Positions 1 to 4,523 of a stretch of 5,181 nt of DNA are shown here, one piece after another. Source of the stretch: Gammaproteobacteria bacterium (GTDB lineage Bacteria > Pseudomonadota > Gammaproteobacteria > Chromatiales > Chromatiaceae); the NCBI GenBank assembly GCA_019136395.1, contig JAGVUH010000501.1, positions 1 through 5,181 on the forward strand, written 5' to 3'. Numbering within the stretch: the first letter of the stretch is position 1; each line of letters begins with the position of its first letter. Position numbers and translations under genes: made by a program. The notes beneath the pieces are model-generated. The model saw nothing but the letters and a program-made list of their open reading frames with translations. It did not search any database and was not told the origin of the DNA.

Positions 1-1
1 G

Positions 2-208
2 CTGGGCTACATCCCCTCGGTGGGCAACTTCATCACCGTCGATCTGGGCCGCCCGGCGGGGCCCGTCGACCAGGCCCTGTTGCGCCTGGGCTGCATCACC
101 CGCCCGGTGGCCAATTACGGCATGCCCAACCATCTGCGGGTGACCATCGGCACCGAGGCGGAGAACGCGCGCCTGCTGACGGCTCTGGCGACGGTCCTGG
201 GGCAATGA
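2..208 (+). CDS. hisC: Histidinol-phosphate aminotransferase, C-terminal end (partial)
   Basis: The gene enters from the left edge; only the last 68 codons are present. HisC is a PLP-dependent cytosolic aminotransferase of histidine synthesis, and HisC paralogues beside tyrA often act on aromatic keto acids. Visible signatures are the SVGNF strand near the start, the ITRP segment and the NYGMPNHLRVTIGT segment. These match the C-terminal small domain of fold-type I HisC enzymes, where the LRVTIGT arginine normally contacts the substrate carboxylate or phosphate. The tail (ENARLLTAL) is the usual closing helix. The TGA stop overlaps the ATG of tyrA (ATGA), indicating translational coupling in one operon. 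The PLP lysine lies outside the window, so histidine-specific versus aromatic-specific activity cannot be told from here. Confidence 0.92.
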   Translation: MGYIPSVGNFITVDLGRPAGPVDQALLRLGCITRPVANYGMPNHLRVTIGTEAENARLLTALATVLGQ

Positions 209-1116
209 CCGACAGCGCCGGCAAACCGCTGGCCCCCGGCCATGAGTACCTGATCCGGCGCCTGACCGTCATCGGCGTCGGCCTCATCGGTGGCTCCCTG
301 GCCCGGGCCCTACGCCGGGCCCGGCTGGTGGAAGAGGTGGTCGGCTGTGGTCGCTCCCTGGATAACCTGCGCCGGGCGGTGGAACTGGGGGTCATCGACC
401 GTTATAGCCAGGACCCGGCGGAAGCCGTGGCCGGGGCAGACCTGGTCTTCCTCGCCGTCCCCCTGGGGGCCATGGCCGCGACCTTCGCCGCCATCCGGGA
501 TCACCTGGCCCCCGGGGCCATCCTCACCGATGGCGGCAGCGTCAAGGGCAGCGTGGTTGCGGATGCCCGACAGGTCTTTGGCCAGGTCCCGGATCGCTTC
601 GTCCCCGGCCACCCCATCGCCGGCACCGAGCACAGCGGGGTGGAGGCCTCCTTCGCCGAGCTCTATCGCAACCGCCGGGTCATCCTCACCCCCCTGAGCA
701 CGACGGACCCCGCCGCGATCACCCACGTCCAGGCCATGTGGGAGGCCTGTGGGGCGGAGGTGATCCAGATGGATGTCCATCACCACGACGAAGTCCTCGC
801 CGCCACCAGCCACCTGCCGCACCTGCTGGCCTACGCCCTGGTCGACAGCCTGGCGCGCCTGCGCGAGAACGACGAGATCTTTCGCTACGCCGCTGGCGGC
901 TTCCGGGACTTTACACGCATCGCCTCCAGCCACCCGGTCATGTGGCGGGACATTTGCCTGGCCAACCGCGAGGCACTGGGCCAGATGCTCGATCGCTTCC
1001 AGGGCGAACTGGCCGAACTGACGGCGGCCGTGGGTCGGGGGGATGGGGACGGCCTGCTGGCGGTGTTCGAGCGCGCCAAGGCCGCGCGGGACCGTTACGT
1101 CGGGCACTTGGGCTGA
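205..1116 (+). CDS. tyrA: Prephenate/arogenate dehydrogenase
   Basis: This 303-residue cytosolic enzyme catalyses the NAD(P)-dependent oxidative decarboxylation of prephenate (or arogenate) in tyrosine synthesis. The N-terminal Rossmann fold has the dinucleotide motif GVGLIGGS at residues 24-31. It continues through the LVFLAVP strand (80-86) and the TDGGSVKG loop (108-115). The family signature HPIAGTEHSG (136-145) is intact and holds the catalytic-region histidines. The C-terminal helical dimerisation domain shows the SHLPH motif and the GGFRDFTRIASSHPVMWRDI stretch, which is highly conserved in TyrA. Length suits a monofunctional TyrA with no chorismate mutase, ACT or AroA fusion. The ATG at 205 is chosen because it overlaps the hisC stop and leaves a normal short leader before the Rossmann strand. 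Prephenate versus arogenate preference, and NAD versus NADP, cannot be read reliably. The next 169 bp hold no gene. Confidence 0.95.
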   Translation: MTDSAGKPLAPGHEYLIRRLTVIGVGLIGGSLARALRRARLVEEVVGCGRSLDNLRRAVELGVIDRYSQDPAEAVAGADLVFLAVPLGAMAATFAAIRDHLAPGAILTDGGSVKGSVVADARQVFGQVPDRFVPGHPIAGTEHSGVEASFAELYRNRRVILTPLSTTDPAAITHVQAMWEACGAEVIQMDVHHHDEVLAATSHLPHLLAYALVDSLARLRENDEIFRYAAGGFRDFTRIASSHPVMWRDICLANREALGQMLDRFQGELAELTAAVGRGDGDGLLAVFERAKAARDRYVGHLG

Positions 1117-1285
1117 GGGGAAGGACGCCACGGTGGCCATTCCTGAATGAAGCGCGGGATCAACCAATCAACCCATGAATCGATCGACCCGCGCGTCCCT
1201 GGCCAGAATCCCCGAAAGTCCTCCCCCGGGCGCCAAGGGCCTGACTTGAATTTATCAATCAATGCGTTGTGGACTTAATCGCATA
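1117..1285. other. Intergenic gap between tyrA and the cytochrome b561 gene
   Basis: No credible coding region is seen. The stretch holds an imperfect long-loop inverted repeat (GCGCGGG at 1152-1158 and CCCGCGC at 1188-1194) and an AT-richer segment from about 1245 to 1285 that probably contains the promoter of the cytochrome b gene. No T-tract terminator for the hisC-tyrA operon is visible. No convincing sigma-70 -35/-10 pair could be placed. Confidence 0.5.
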
Positions 1286-1987
1286 ATGGATCAAGCATTA
1301 ACCAAACGTTCCATCCTGGTCTGGGACCTGCCGACCCGGCTCTTTCACTGGCTGTTGGTGGCCCTGATGGTGGGGGCCTTCGTCACCGGCCAACTGGGGG
1401 GTGACCTCATGCCCTGGCATGGGCGGCTGGGTCTGGCCATCATCGGCCTGCTGGCCTTCCGCCTGGTTTGGGGCTTCGTCGGCTCGACCCATGCCCGTTT
1501 TGCCAGTTTCTTCCCCCGACCGGCGACGGTGGTGGCCTATCTGCGCGGACAGTGGCGGGGCCTGGGGCATAACCCCCTGGGTGCCCTGTCGGTTTTCGGC
1601 CTCCTGGCCATCGTCGCCATCCAGGCCCTGACCGGCCTGTTAGCCAACGACGACATCGCCTTCCAGGGACCCCTGGCTGGCCTGGTCGAAGGCGCAACCA
1701 GCCTCTGGCTGACCAGCATCCACCGGCTCAGCGTCAACCTGCTCCTCGCGCTGGTCGGCCTGCATGTCGTGGCTGTGCTTTACTACACCTGGGTCAAGCG
1801 GGACAGCCTGGTGCTGCCGATGATCACAGGTAACAAGGTCGTCGCGGATCCCCTGGCCCAGCCGGCCTCGGGCGGGGGCCTCATCCCCTTCCTGATCGCC
1901 CTGCTGGTGGCCCTGGGGGTCGTGGCCCTGGCCGCCGGGGTCTTGATCGAGCCACCACCCCCGCCACCCCCAGCGCCGGAATGGTGA
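1286..1987 (+). CDS. Cytochrome b561-type membrane di-heme protein
   Basis: The predicted protein is a 233-residue inner-membrane b-type cytochrome of the prokaryotic cytochrome b561 / hydrogenase cytochrome b-like family, which passes electrons between quinol and soluble cytochromes. The WDLPTRLFHWLL start is a hallmark. Likely helices lie at about 20-37, 47-66, 99-119, 147-167 and 199-221. Candidate heme-ligand histidines are H21, H45, H146 and H160, the expected four-histidine pattern of a four-helix core. The fifth helix is followed by a tail of seven consecutive prolines and ends APEW; such a run usually needs EF-P for efficient translation. The start is uncertain: an in-frame ATG at 1262 would add eight residues, and neither has a clear Shine-Dalgarno. 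The 1286 ATG is preferred because it gives the usual short N-terminus. The gene converges on cytochrome c', suggesting a redox partnership (inference). Confidence 0.9.
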   Translation: MDQALTKRSILVWDLPTRLFHWLLVALMVGAFVTGQLGGDLMPWHGRLGLAIIGLLAFRLVWGFVGSTHARFASFFPRPATVVAYLRGQWRGLGHNPLGALSVFGLLAIVAIQALTGLLANDDIAFQGPLAGLVEGATSLWLTSIHRLSVNLLLALVGLHVVAVLYYTWVKRDSLVLPMITGNKVVADPLAQPASGGGLIPFLIALLVALGVVALAAGVLIEPPPPPPPAPEW

Positions 1988-2074
1988 TCCCGGTGCCCTG
2001 AAATTCGTTCAATTTGCGTATCTAGGAGTCCGCCACCCCCGGCGACGGAGTGGTGATCCCAGCGCCGGAGTGGT
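1961..2074 (+). repeat. Degenerate direct repeat of the cytochrome b gene 3' end
   Basis: The last codons of the cytochrome b561 gene, including its stop and a few following bases (1961-1991), recur at 2030-2060 with 28 of 31 bases identical, offset by exactly 69 bp. A third, shorter copy at 2058-2074 matches 1969-1985 at 16 of 17 bases. Because 69 is a multiple of three, copy two lies in the same frame and again encodes prolines, a glutamate and a tryptophan, then TGA. No other stop lies between the two TGA codons in that frame. This looks like a local duplication of the gene's end. Confidence 0.8.
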
Positions 2075-2100
2075 AAAAAAAAAGCCGCCCGCAGGCGGCT
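2075..2100 (-). terminator. Rho-independent terminator of the cytochrome c' gene
   Basis: The hairpin arms are AGCCGCC (2083-2089) and GGCGGCT (2094-2100) around a 4-nt loop. Read on the minus strand the hairpin is followed by a run of nine T (complement of 2075-2083), a textbook intrinsic terminator 22 bases after the cytochrome c' stop codon. On the plus strand the A-run precedes the hairpin and no T-tract follows, so it should not efficiently stop transcription from the cytochrome b gene. Confidence 0.92.
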
Positions 2101-2122
2101 TCGCTAATCAAGCGTATAGGGC

Positions 2123-2575
2123 TTATTCCTGACGGAACTTCTCGTGGCAGCCCTTGCAGGCGGCGCCGGTGTCGCCAAAGGCCTTTTGCACCGCGGCCTT
2201 GTCACCCGTCGCGGCGGCCTTTTCCAGGTCGCTAGCGGCGGCAATAAAAGCCACGGCGACCTTGCCGACCCCTTCCTTGTCGGTGAACAACTCGGGCTTG
2301 ACGCGGGTCTTGACGCTACCGATATCCTTGTCGGTGCCCGGGCCATAGAGGGCGCCCATGCCGGAGTTGGCGATGCCGGCGATGGCGTTGGCGGCGGCCT
2401 CCACCTGCTTGGCGTTGAATTCACCTTCGAGATTGGCCTTGATCTTGCCCATGTTCCAGGCCATGAAGCTGTATCCGGCCTGGCGGTATTTGATCTGCTC
2501 CTCAGGCTTGACCTGAGCGATGGCCGTCGTGGCCAGGGAAAGGGAAATGACGCCGAGGGCGAGGGCTTTTTTCAT
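2123..2575 (-). CDS. cycP: Cytochrome c' precursor (periplasmic)
   Basis: This 150-residue precursor has a Sec signal peptide (MKK, hydrophobic core, TAIA cleavage site; mature chain likely from Q21). The mature protein of about 130 residues is a four-helix-bundle class II c-type cytochrome. Its C-terminal heme site CKGCH (140-144) is followed by the conserved basic residue (FR, R148). The distal-side position carries tyrosine (Y35 of the precursor) in the RQAGY motif, as in the Chromatium vinosum protein and unlike the leucine or phenylalanine of many others. Family members bind NO and CO and are linked to protection from nitric oxide or to electron transfer; the sequence does not decide which. 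The start at 2575 is set by a GGAGA site five bases upstream and by the signal peptide; longer in-frame starts only add untypical residues. A terminator follows directly. It is convergent with the b-type cytochrome gene. Confidence 0.97.
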   Translation of the reverse strand: MKKALALGVISLSLATTAIAQVKPEEQIKYRQAGYSFMAWNMGKIKANLEGEFNAKQVEAAANAIAGIANSGMGALYGPGTDKDIGSVKTRVKPELFTDKEGVGKVAVAFIAAASDLEKAAATGDKAAVQKAFGDTGAACKGCHEKFRQE

Positions 2576-2580
2576 TACAT

Positions 2581-2585
2581 TCTCC
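2581..2585 (-). promoter_or_regulatory. Ribosome binding site of cytochrome c' gene
   Basis: GGAGA on the minus strand lies five bases before the ATG at 2575. It decides between that start and in-frame upstream alternatives reaching 2602. Confidence 0.8.
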
Positions 2586-2793
2586 GGTAAGGGTTGAGCC
2601 AACCACGAAGATGGCTGACGGAAGGAGCCCCGGGCTGCCCCATGGGCCAGGGCCGAGGCGCGAAACCAGTTTCACCCTAGTGAGTCCAGGGACAAAACGC
2701 ATGTTTAGTTTCCCCCCGCATGATAAGCCGGACAGGGACCAGGAACAAACGAGAGGAGTAGAATCGAGGCCAATTTCCGACCGACCCAACCCC

Positions 2794-2800
2794 GGAGGAG
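2794..2800 (+). promoter_or_regulatory. Strong ribosome binding site of the coiled-coil gene
   Basis: GGAGGAG lies eight bases before the ATG at 2809. It is one of the best Shine-Dalgarno matches in the window. It shows that translation was meant to start at 2809, although this frame now stops at 2875-2877, so it is the main support for calling a frameshift in the gene that follows. Confidence 0.85.
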
Positions 2801-2808
2801 CATAACGC

Positions 2809-3203
2809 ATGGGTTCCGTCGTTGCATTGTATGAGGCCCTGGCCAGTGCCCAGGACGAGCGGTCCGCGCGCGGGTGATCGCCGAGGCCTTCGAGCAGATC
2901 GAAGCACGTTACCCTCATCTTCAGGACCTGGTTACCCAGCACCATCTGCGCGAGACCGAACTACGCTTACAAAAGGAGATCGAACAGGTCCGTGCTGGCC
3001 TGACGCTTCAGATCGAGCAATTGCGCGGCGAAGTCAAGACCGAGATCGAGCAATTGCGCGGCGAGGTCAAGACCGAGATTGAGCAATTGCGCGGCGAGGT
3101 TAAGACCGATATCGAGCGTAGTCGTAACAGCCTGTTGCTGTGGCTGATCCCCTTGATGTTCGCCCAGGTGGGAGCCATCGCGGCGTTGGTCAAGTTGTTA
3201 TAA
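2809..3203 (+). pseudogene. Small coiled-coil membrane-anchored protein, frameshifted
   Basis: From the ATG at 2809 the frame reads MGSVVALYEALASAQDERS and soon stops at TGA 2875-2877. A second frame continues directly as RARVIAEAFEQIEARYPHL from about 2865 to the TAA at 3201-3203. Restoring one base near 2863-2866 joins the two into one protein of about 131 residues, so a single-base deletion is the simplest reading. The protein has a helical N-terminus, then a long charged coiled coil built of 11-residue units (IEQLRGEVKTE and variants), and a C-terminal hydrophobic segment (SLLLWLIPLMFAQVGAIAAL) that is probably a membrane anchor. It resembles small coiled-coil/DUF1640-like proteins common in purple sulfur bacteria; the biochemical role is unknown. 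A GTG at 2874 overlaps the TGA (GTGA), so a 109-residue product by reinitiation remains possible, as do programmed frameshifting or a sequencing error. Confidence 0.75.
3011..3109 (+). repeat. Three tandem 33-bp units encoding hendecad repeats
   Basis: Units at 3011-3043, 3044-3076 and 3077-3109 are identical except for three third-position changes (GAA/GAG, ATC/ATT, GTC/GTT), all silent. Each encodes IEQLRGEVKTE (last unit ending in D). A more divergent unit with the same 11-residue period (IEQVRAGLTLQ) precedes them, and a partial unit (IERSR) follows. Eleven-residue periodicity is typical of hendecad coiled coils. The copy number may vary between strains. Confidence 0.95.
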
Positions 3204-3239
3204 GCCTGGGAGAGCGGATTTCTCGTCCGCCTCAGGTGC

Positions 3240-3377
3240 CGTTTTGCCGCGCTTAGCCCCGATCAAGTCTGGCTATCGGCCATCGTCGCGGCTGAGTTAC
3301 GTTTCGGCGTAAACAGGCTGGGCTCCACGAAATTCGCTGCGGTCATCGAAGCCTGGCTGGCCGGCTTCGACGCCCAG
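3240..3377 (+). pseudogene. Internal fragment of a PIN-domain (VapC-like) toxin gene
   Basis: The frame reads RFAALSPDQVWLSAIVAAEL then RFGVNRLGSTKFAAVIEAWL and AGFDA. This is the central part of a VapC-type PIN ribonuclease of the LDTN-start group, including the second conserved acidic residue in the AAEL motif. The N-terminal LDTN strand with the first catalytic aspartate is missing. So is the C-terminal half with the remaining acidic residues. No start codon or ribosome binding site precedes it; the frame is merely open from the preceding gene's stop to TGA at 3432-3434. It is therefore a relic of a second toxin gene, different in sequence from and on the opposite strand to the intact toxin next to it. 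No matching antitoxin remnant was seen. Confidence 0.75.
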
Positions 3378-3408
3378 TGCGGTCGGGACCGCAGAGACAG
3401 AGTCCGCC

Positions 3409-3828
3409 TTACGCCAACGCGCTCAGGGTTCTGAGATGCCCGCCGAGGCCATAATCCAGCAACCGTCGATTCGCGGTGACCAGAACGGCATCGACATGGC
3501 GGGTGGTCGCGGCCAGGATGCGGTCGGCAGGGTCAGGGTGCAGGACGCCGGGCAGGCGGGAGCTGGCGACCGCGATCTCGGGCGCGAGTGGCGTCAGGCG
3601 GATGCCTGGCAAGCTCAAGGCCGTGTTCACCCATTCGCCCACATCCCGATCCAGCGCCAACCGGCCCATGCTGACCAGCATCGCGATTTCCCAGGGGGTG
3701 ATCGCCAAGACCAGCAGGTCATTATCCCGGGCGCCCTGTTCGATCCGTGACCGCGCGTGGGCACCCAGGCGGGAATCCCCCGCCAATAGCCAGATCAGCA
3801 CATGCGTATCCAGGAGGAGCGCGCTCAC
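3409..3828 (-). CDS. vapC: PIN-domain ribonuclease toxin VapC (type II TA)
   Basis: This 139-residue protein has a single PIN domain. VapC-type toxins are Mg-dependent RNases that cleave tRNA or rRNA and are neutralised by the antitoxin encoded just upstream. The N-terminal strand ALLLDTHVLIWLL supplies the first acidic residue (D7). E47 in TPWEIA is the second, and D99 and D102 in HPDPADR form the third group. In the C-terminal LVTANRRLLDY segment asparagine N120 sits where related toxins usually have aspartate. The start GTG at 3828 overlaps the antitoxin's TGA (GTGA) and has GGGAGG seven bases upstream, so the toxin is translationally coupled. An upstream GTG at 3843 would add five residues but lies inside the antitoxin gene and lacks the coupling logic. 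The stop is TAA at 3409-3411. Confidence 0.9.
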   Translation of the reverse strand: MSALLLDTHVLIWLLAGDSRLGAHARSRIEQGARDNDLLVLAITPWEIAMLVSMGRLALDRDVGEWVNTALSLPGIRLTPLAPEIAVASSRLPGVLHPDPADRILAATTRHVDAVLVTANRRLLDYGLGGHLRTLSALA

Positions 3829-4052
3829 TGGCACGCCTCCCACTCGTTCGCCAACGGGGATATGAGATCGTCTTCGGCCAGGACGCTCCCGGTCAGTGCG
3901 CCGAACAAGTCTTGTTCGGGGGGGATGGGCACCAGTTTGGCCACCGCCTTACCGTGTTTGGTGATCACCAGTGGCTCACGGGTCTCAGCGACTTGGTCGA
4001 GCAGCCGCAGGCAGCGGGCCTTGAAGTCGCCGGCGGCAATTGCCAAGGACAT
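3825..4052 (-). CDS. vapB: Phd/YefM-family antitoxin of the VapC toxin
   Basis: This 75-residue protein is the cognate antitoxin and probable autorepressor. The N-terminal DNA-binding Phd/YefM fold is recognised by FKARCLRLLDQVAETREPLV, then ITKHGKAVAKLVP (residues 10-42). The acidic, hydrophobic tail DLFGALTGSVLAEDDLISPL with a terminal NEWEAC (48-74) is the usual toxin-binding extension in Phd-type partners of this PIN group. The fold is Phd-like rather than AbrB-like, so the vapB symbol denotes role only. The start at 4052 is fixed by AGGAGA seven bases upstream; an in-frame ATG at 4076 lies upstream of this site, within the operator-like repeat. The antitoxin comes first and overlaps the toxin by four bases, the standard order for type II modules. 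Confidence 0.92.
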   Translation of the reverse strand: MSLAIAAGDFKARCLRLLDQVAETREPLVITKHGKAVAKLVPIPPEQDLFGALTGSVLAEDDLISPLANEWEACQ

Positions 4053-4059
4053 CGTGCTT

Positions 4060-4065
4060 TCTCCT
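4060..4065 (-). promoter_or_regulatory. Ribosome binding site of the antitoxin gene
   Basis: AGGAGA on the minus strand with seven bases to the ATG at 4052 selects this start over the ATG at 4076. Confidence 0.8.
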
Positions 4066-4075
4066 ATAGTCAACA

Positions 4076-4094
4076 ACCATGGTCATATTACCAT
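4076..4094 (-). promoter_or_regulatory. Candidate operator and -10 region of the toxin-antitoxin operon
   Basis: The segment contains the perfect palindrome ACCATGGT (4076-4083) and a further ACCAT (4090-4094), so ATGGT and ACCAT arms face each other across a 6-bp spacer. On the minus strand the spacer region reads TAATAT (complement of 4085-4090), a plausible -10 element about 33 bases before the antitoxin start. No good -35 was found. Phd/YefM antitoxins bind short palindromes overlapping their own promoter, so autorepression here is a reasonable inference. Confidence 0.5.
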
Positions 4095-4111
4095 GCGCCG
4101 GCGTGCTGAGT

Positions 4112-4127
4112 GTTCCCAGATGGGAAC
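4112..4127. repeat. Perfect 16-bp palindromic element
   Basis: GTTCCCA and TGGGAAC arms (7 bp each) flank a 2-bp centre. It lies about 60 bases upstream of the antitoxin start. It is either a regulator binding site or part of a dispersed intergenic repeat; the sequence alone cannot decide. Confidence 0.6.
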
Positions 4128-4364
4128 CTCGGACCAGGCGACGTGGTAGCCTGAGCCAGCTTGAGTAGCGCCATCCAGGCGCAGGTGGCGAAATTTTTCC
4201 GCATCGCCGTATGCTCATCTCTTAGCAACTGAGTGATAAAACTTAGCCCCACCCGCCAAACCCTGGCGCGGCGACCGCCGATGGCCCCGGCCCTGACCGA
4301 TACCTGCAATGACAGGGCAGGGCGGTTGCGTGTCAGCCGACGGGGGGCGGCCTCCTCTCCCCAA

Positions 4365-4386
4365 CCCTCCCCCGCCCGGGGGAGGG
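4365..4386. repeat. Strong hairpin of a C/G-rich intergenic repeat
   Basis: Perfect 9-bp arms CCCTCCCCC (4365-4373) and GGGGGAGGG (4378-4386) enclose a GCCC loop. The preceding CCTCTCCCCAA context resembles a dispersed repeat found between genes in many high-GC proteobacteria. A-rich sequence follows on the plus strand, and no T-tract follows on either strand, so it is not an ordinary intrinsic terminator. Confidence 0.65.
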
Positions 4387-4421
4387 AGAAAAATAGCTCG
4401 CCGTTGACCCCGCATAAGCCC

Positions 4422-4523
4422 GCATCACAGCGGAAGATGTTCGCCTTTGCCGGGCCATGGCTGGACGTGCTGGAAAACGGCTACATCCTTTTTATCGACG
4501 AGTTGCACTATAACCTGCATCCC
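4422..4523 (+). pseudogene. Fragment of an AAA-type (AAA15/OLD-like) ATPase gene
   Basis: Thirty-four codons read ASQRKMFAFAGPWLDVLENG, then YILFIDELHYNLHP. This is the region around the Walker B motif (hydrophobic strand ILFI followed by the catalytic DE) and the following LHP histidine region of ABC-like AAA ATPases of the AAA15 group. That group includes phage-defence and RloB-associated proteins. Nothing of the Walker A part, signature region or C-terminus is present. The reading frame runs without a break into membrane-protein sequence at 4524, which does not belong to this family. It is a relic, not a working gene. Family assignment rests on a short segment and is moderately sure. Confidence 0.65.

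Larger units (their letters stand above)
4095..4421. other. Gene-free accessory stretch with palindromes
   Basis: I see no convincing gene. An open minus-strand frame over 4088-4309 has no ribosome binding site, and I do not recognise its product. The stretch contains two notable inverted repeats (4112-4127 and 4365-4386), described separately, and may be made of dispersed intergenic repeat sequences plus debris. It separates the toxin-antitoxin promoter from the ATPase/ligase remnant. Confidence 0.5.

Noticed and set aside
310..1167. Long open frame on the minus strand opposite tyrA
   Set aside because: It is antisense to a clearly conserved enzyme gene. Its translation is low-complexity and explained by high-GC codon bias, with no recognisable family.
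1246..1258. TTGAATTTATCAA resembling an FNR/Dnr-type box before the cytochrome b gene
   Set aside because: The half-sites TTGA and TCAA are separated by five bases rather than the six of FNR/CRP-family sites, and the inner bases do not pair. Attractive by context but not supported.
2603..2808. Search for a divergent promoter between cycP and the coiled-coil gene
   Set aside because: Promoters must lie here, but no -35/-10 pair with acceptable spacing was found on either strand, so none is annotated.
3011..3109. Tandem repeats as a CRISPR array
   Set aside because: The units are directly contiguous with no spacers, lie within a coding frame and differ only silently.
3379..3392. Palindrome GCGGTC-GG-GACCGC between the toxin fragment and vapC
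   Set aside because: It has 6-bp arms, a 2-base centre and no T-tract, so it is not a usable terminator. It could easily arise by chance in GC-rich DNA.
3225..3409. GTCCGCCT on both sides of the toxin fragment (3225-3232 and 3402-3409) as a target-site duplication
   Set aside because: An eight-base match in GC-rich DNA is weak, and the enclosed segment has no transposase or terminal inverted repeats.
4088..4309. 73-codon minus-strand frame upstream of the toxin-antitoxin operon
   Set aside because: It has no ribosome binding site, spans the palindrome at 4112-4127 and runs into the operator. I recognise no protein family, so it may be repeat-derived.
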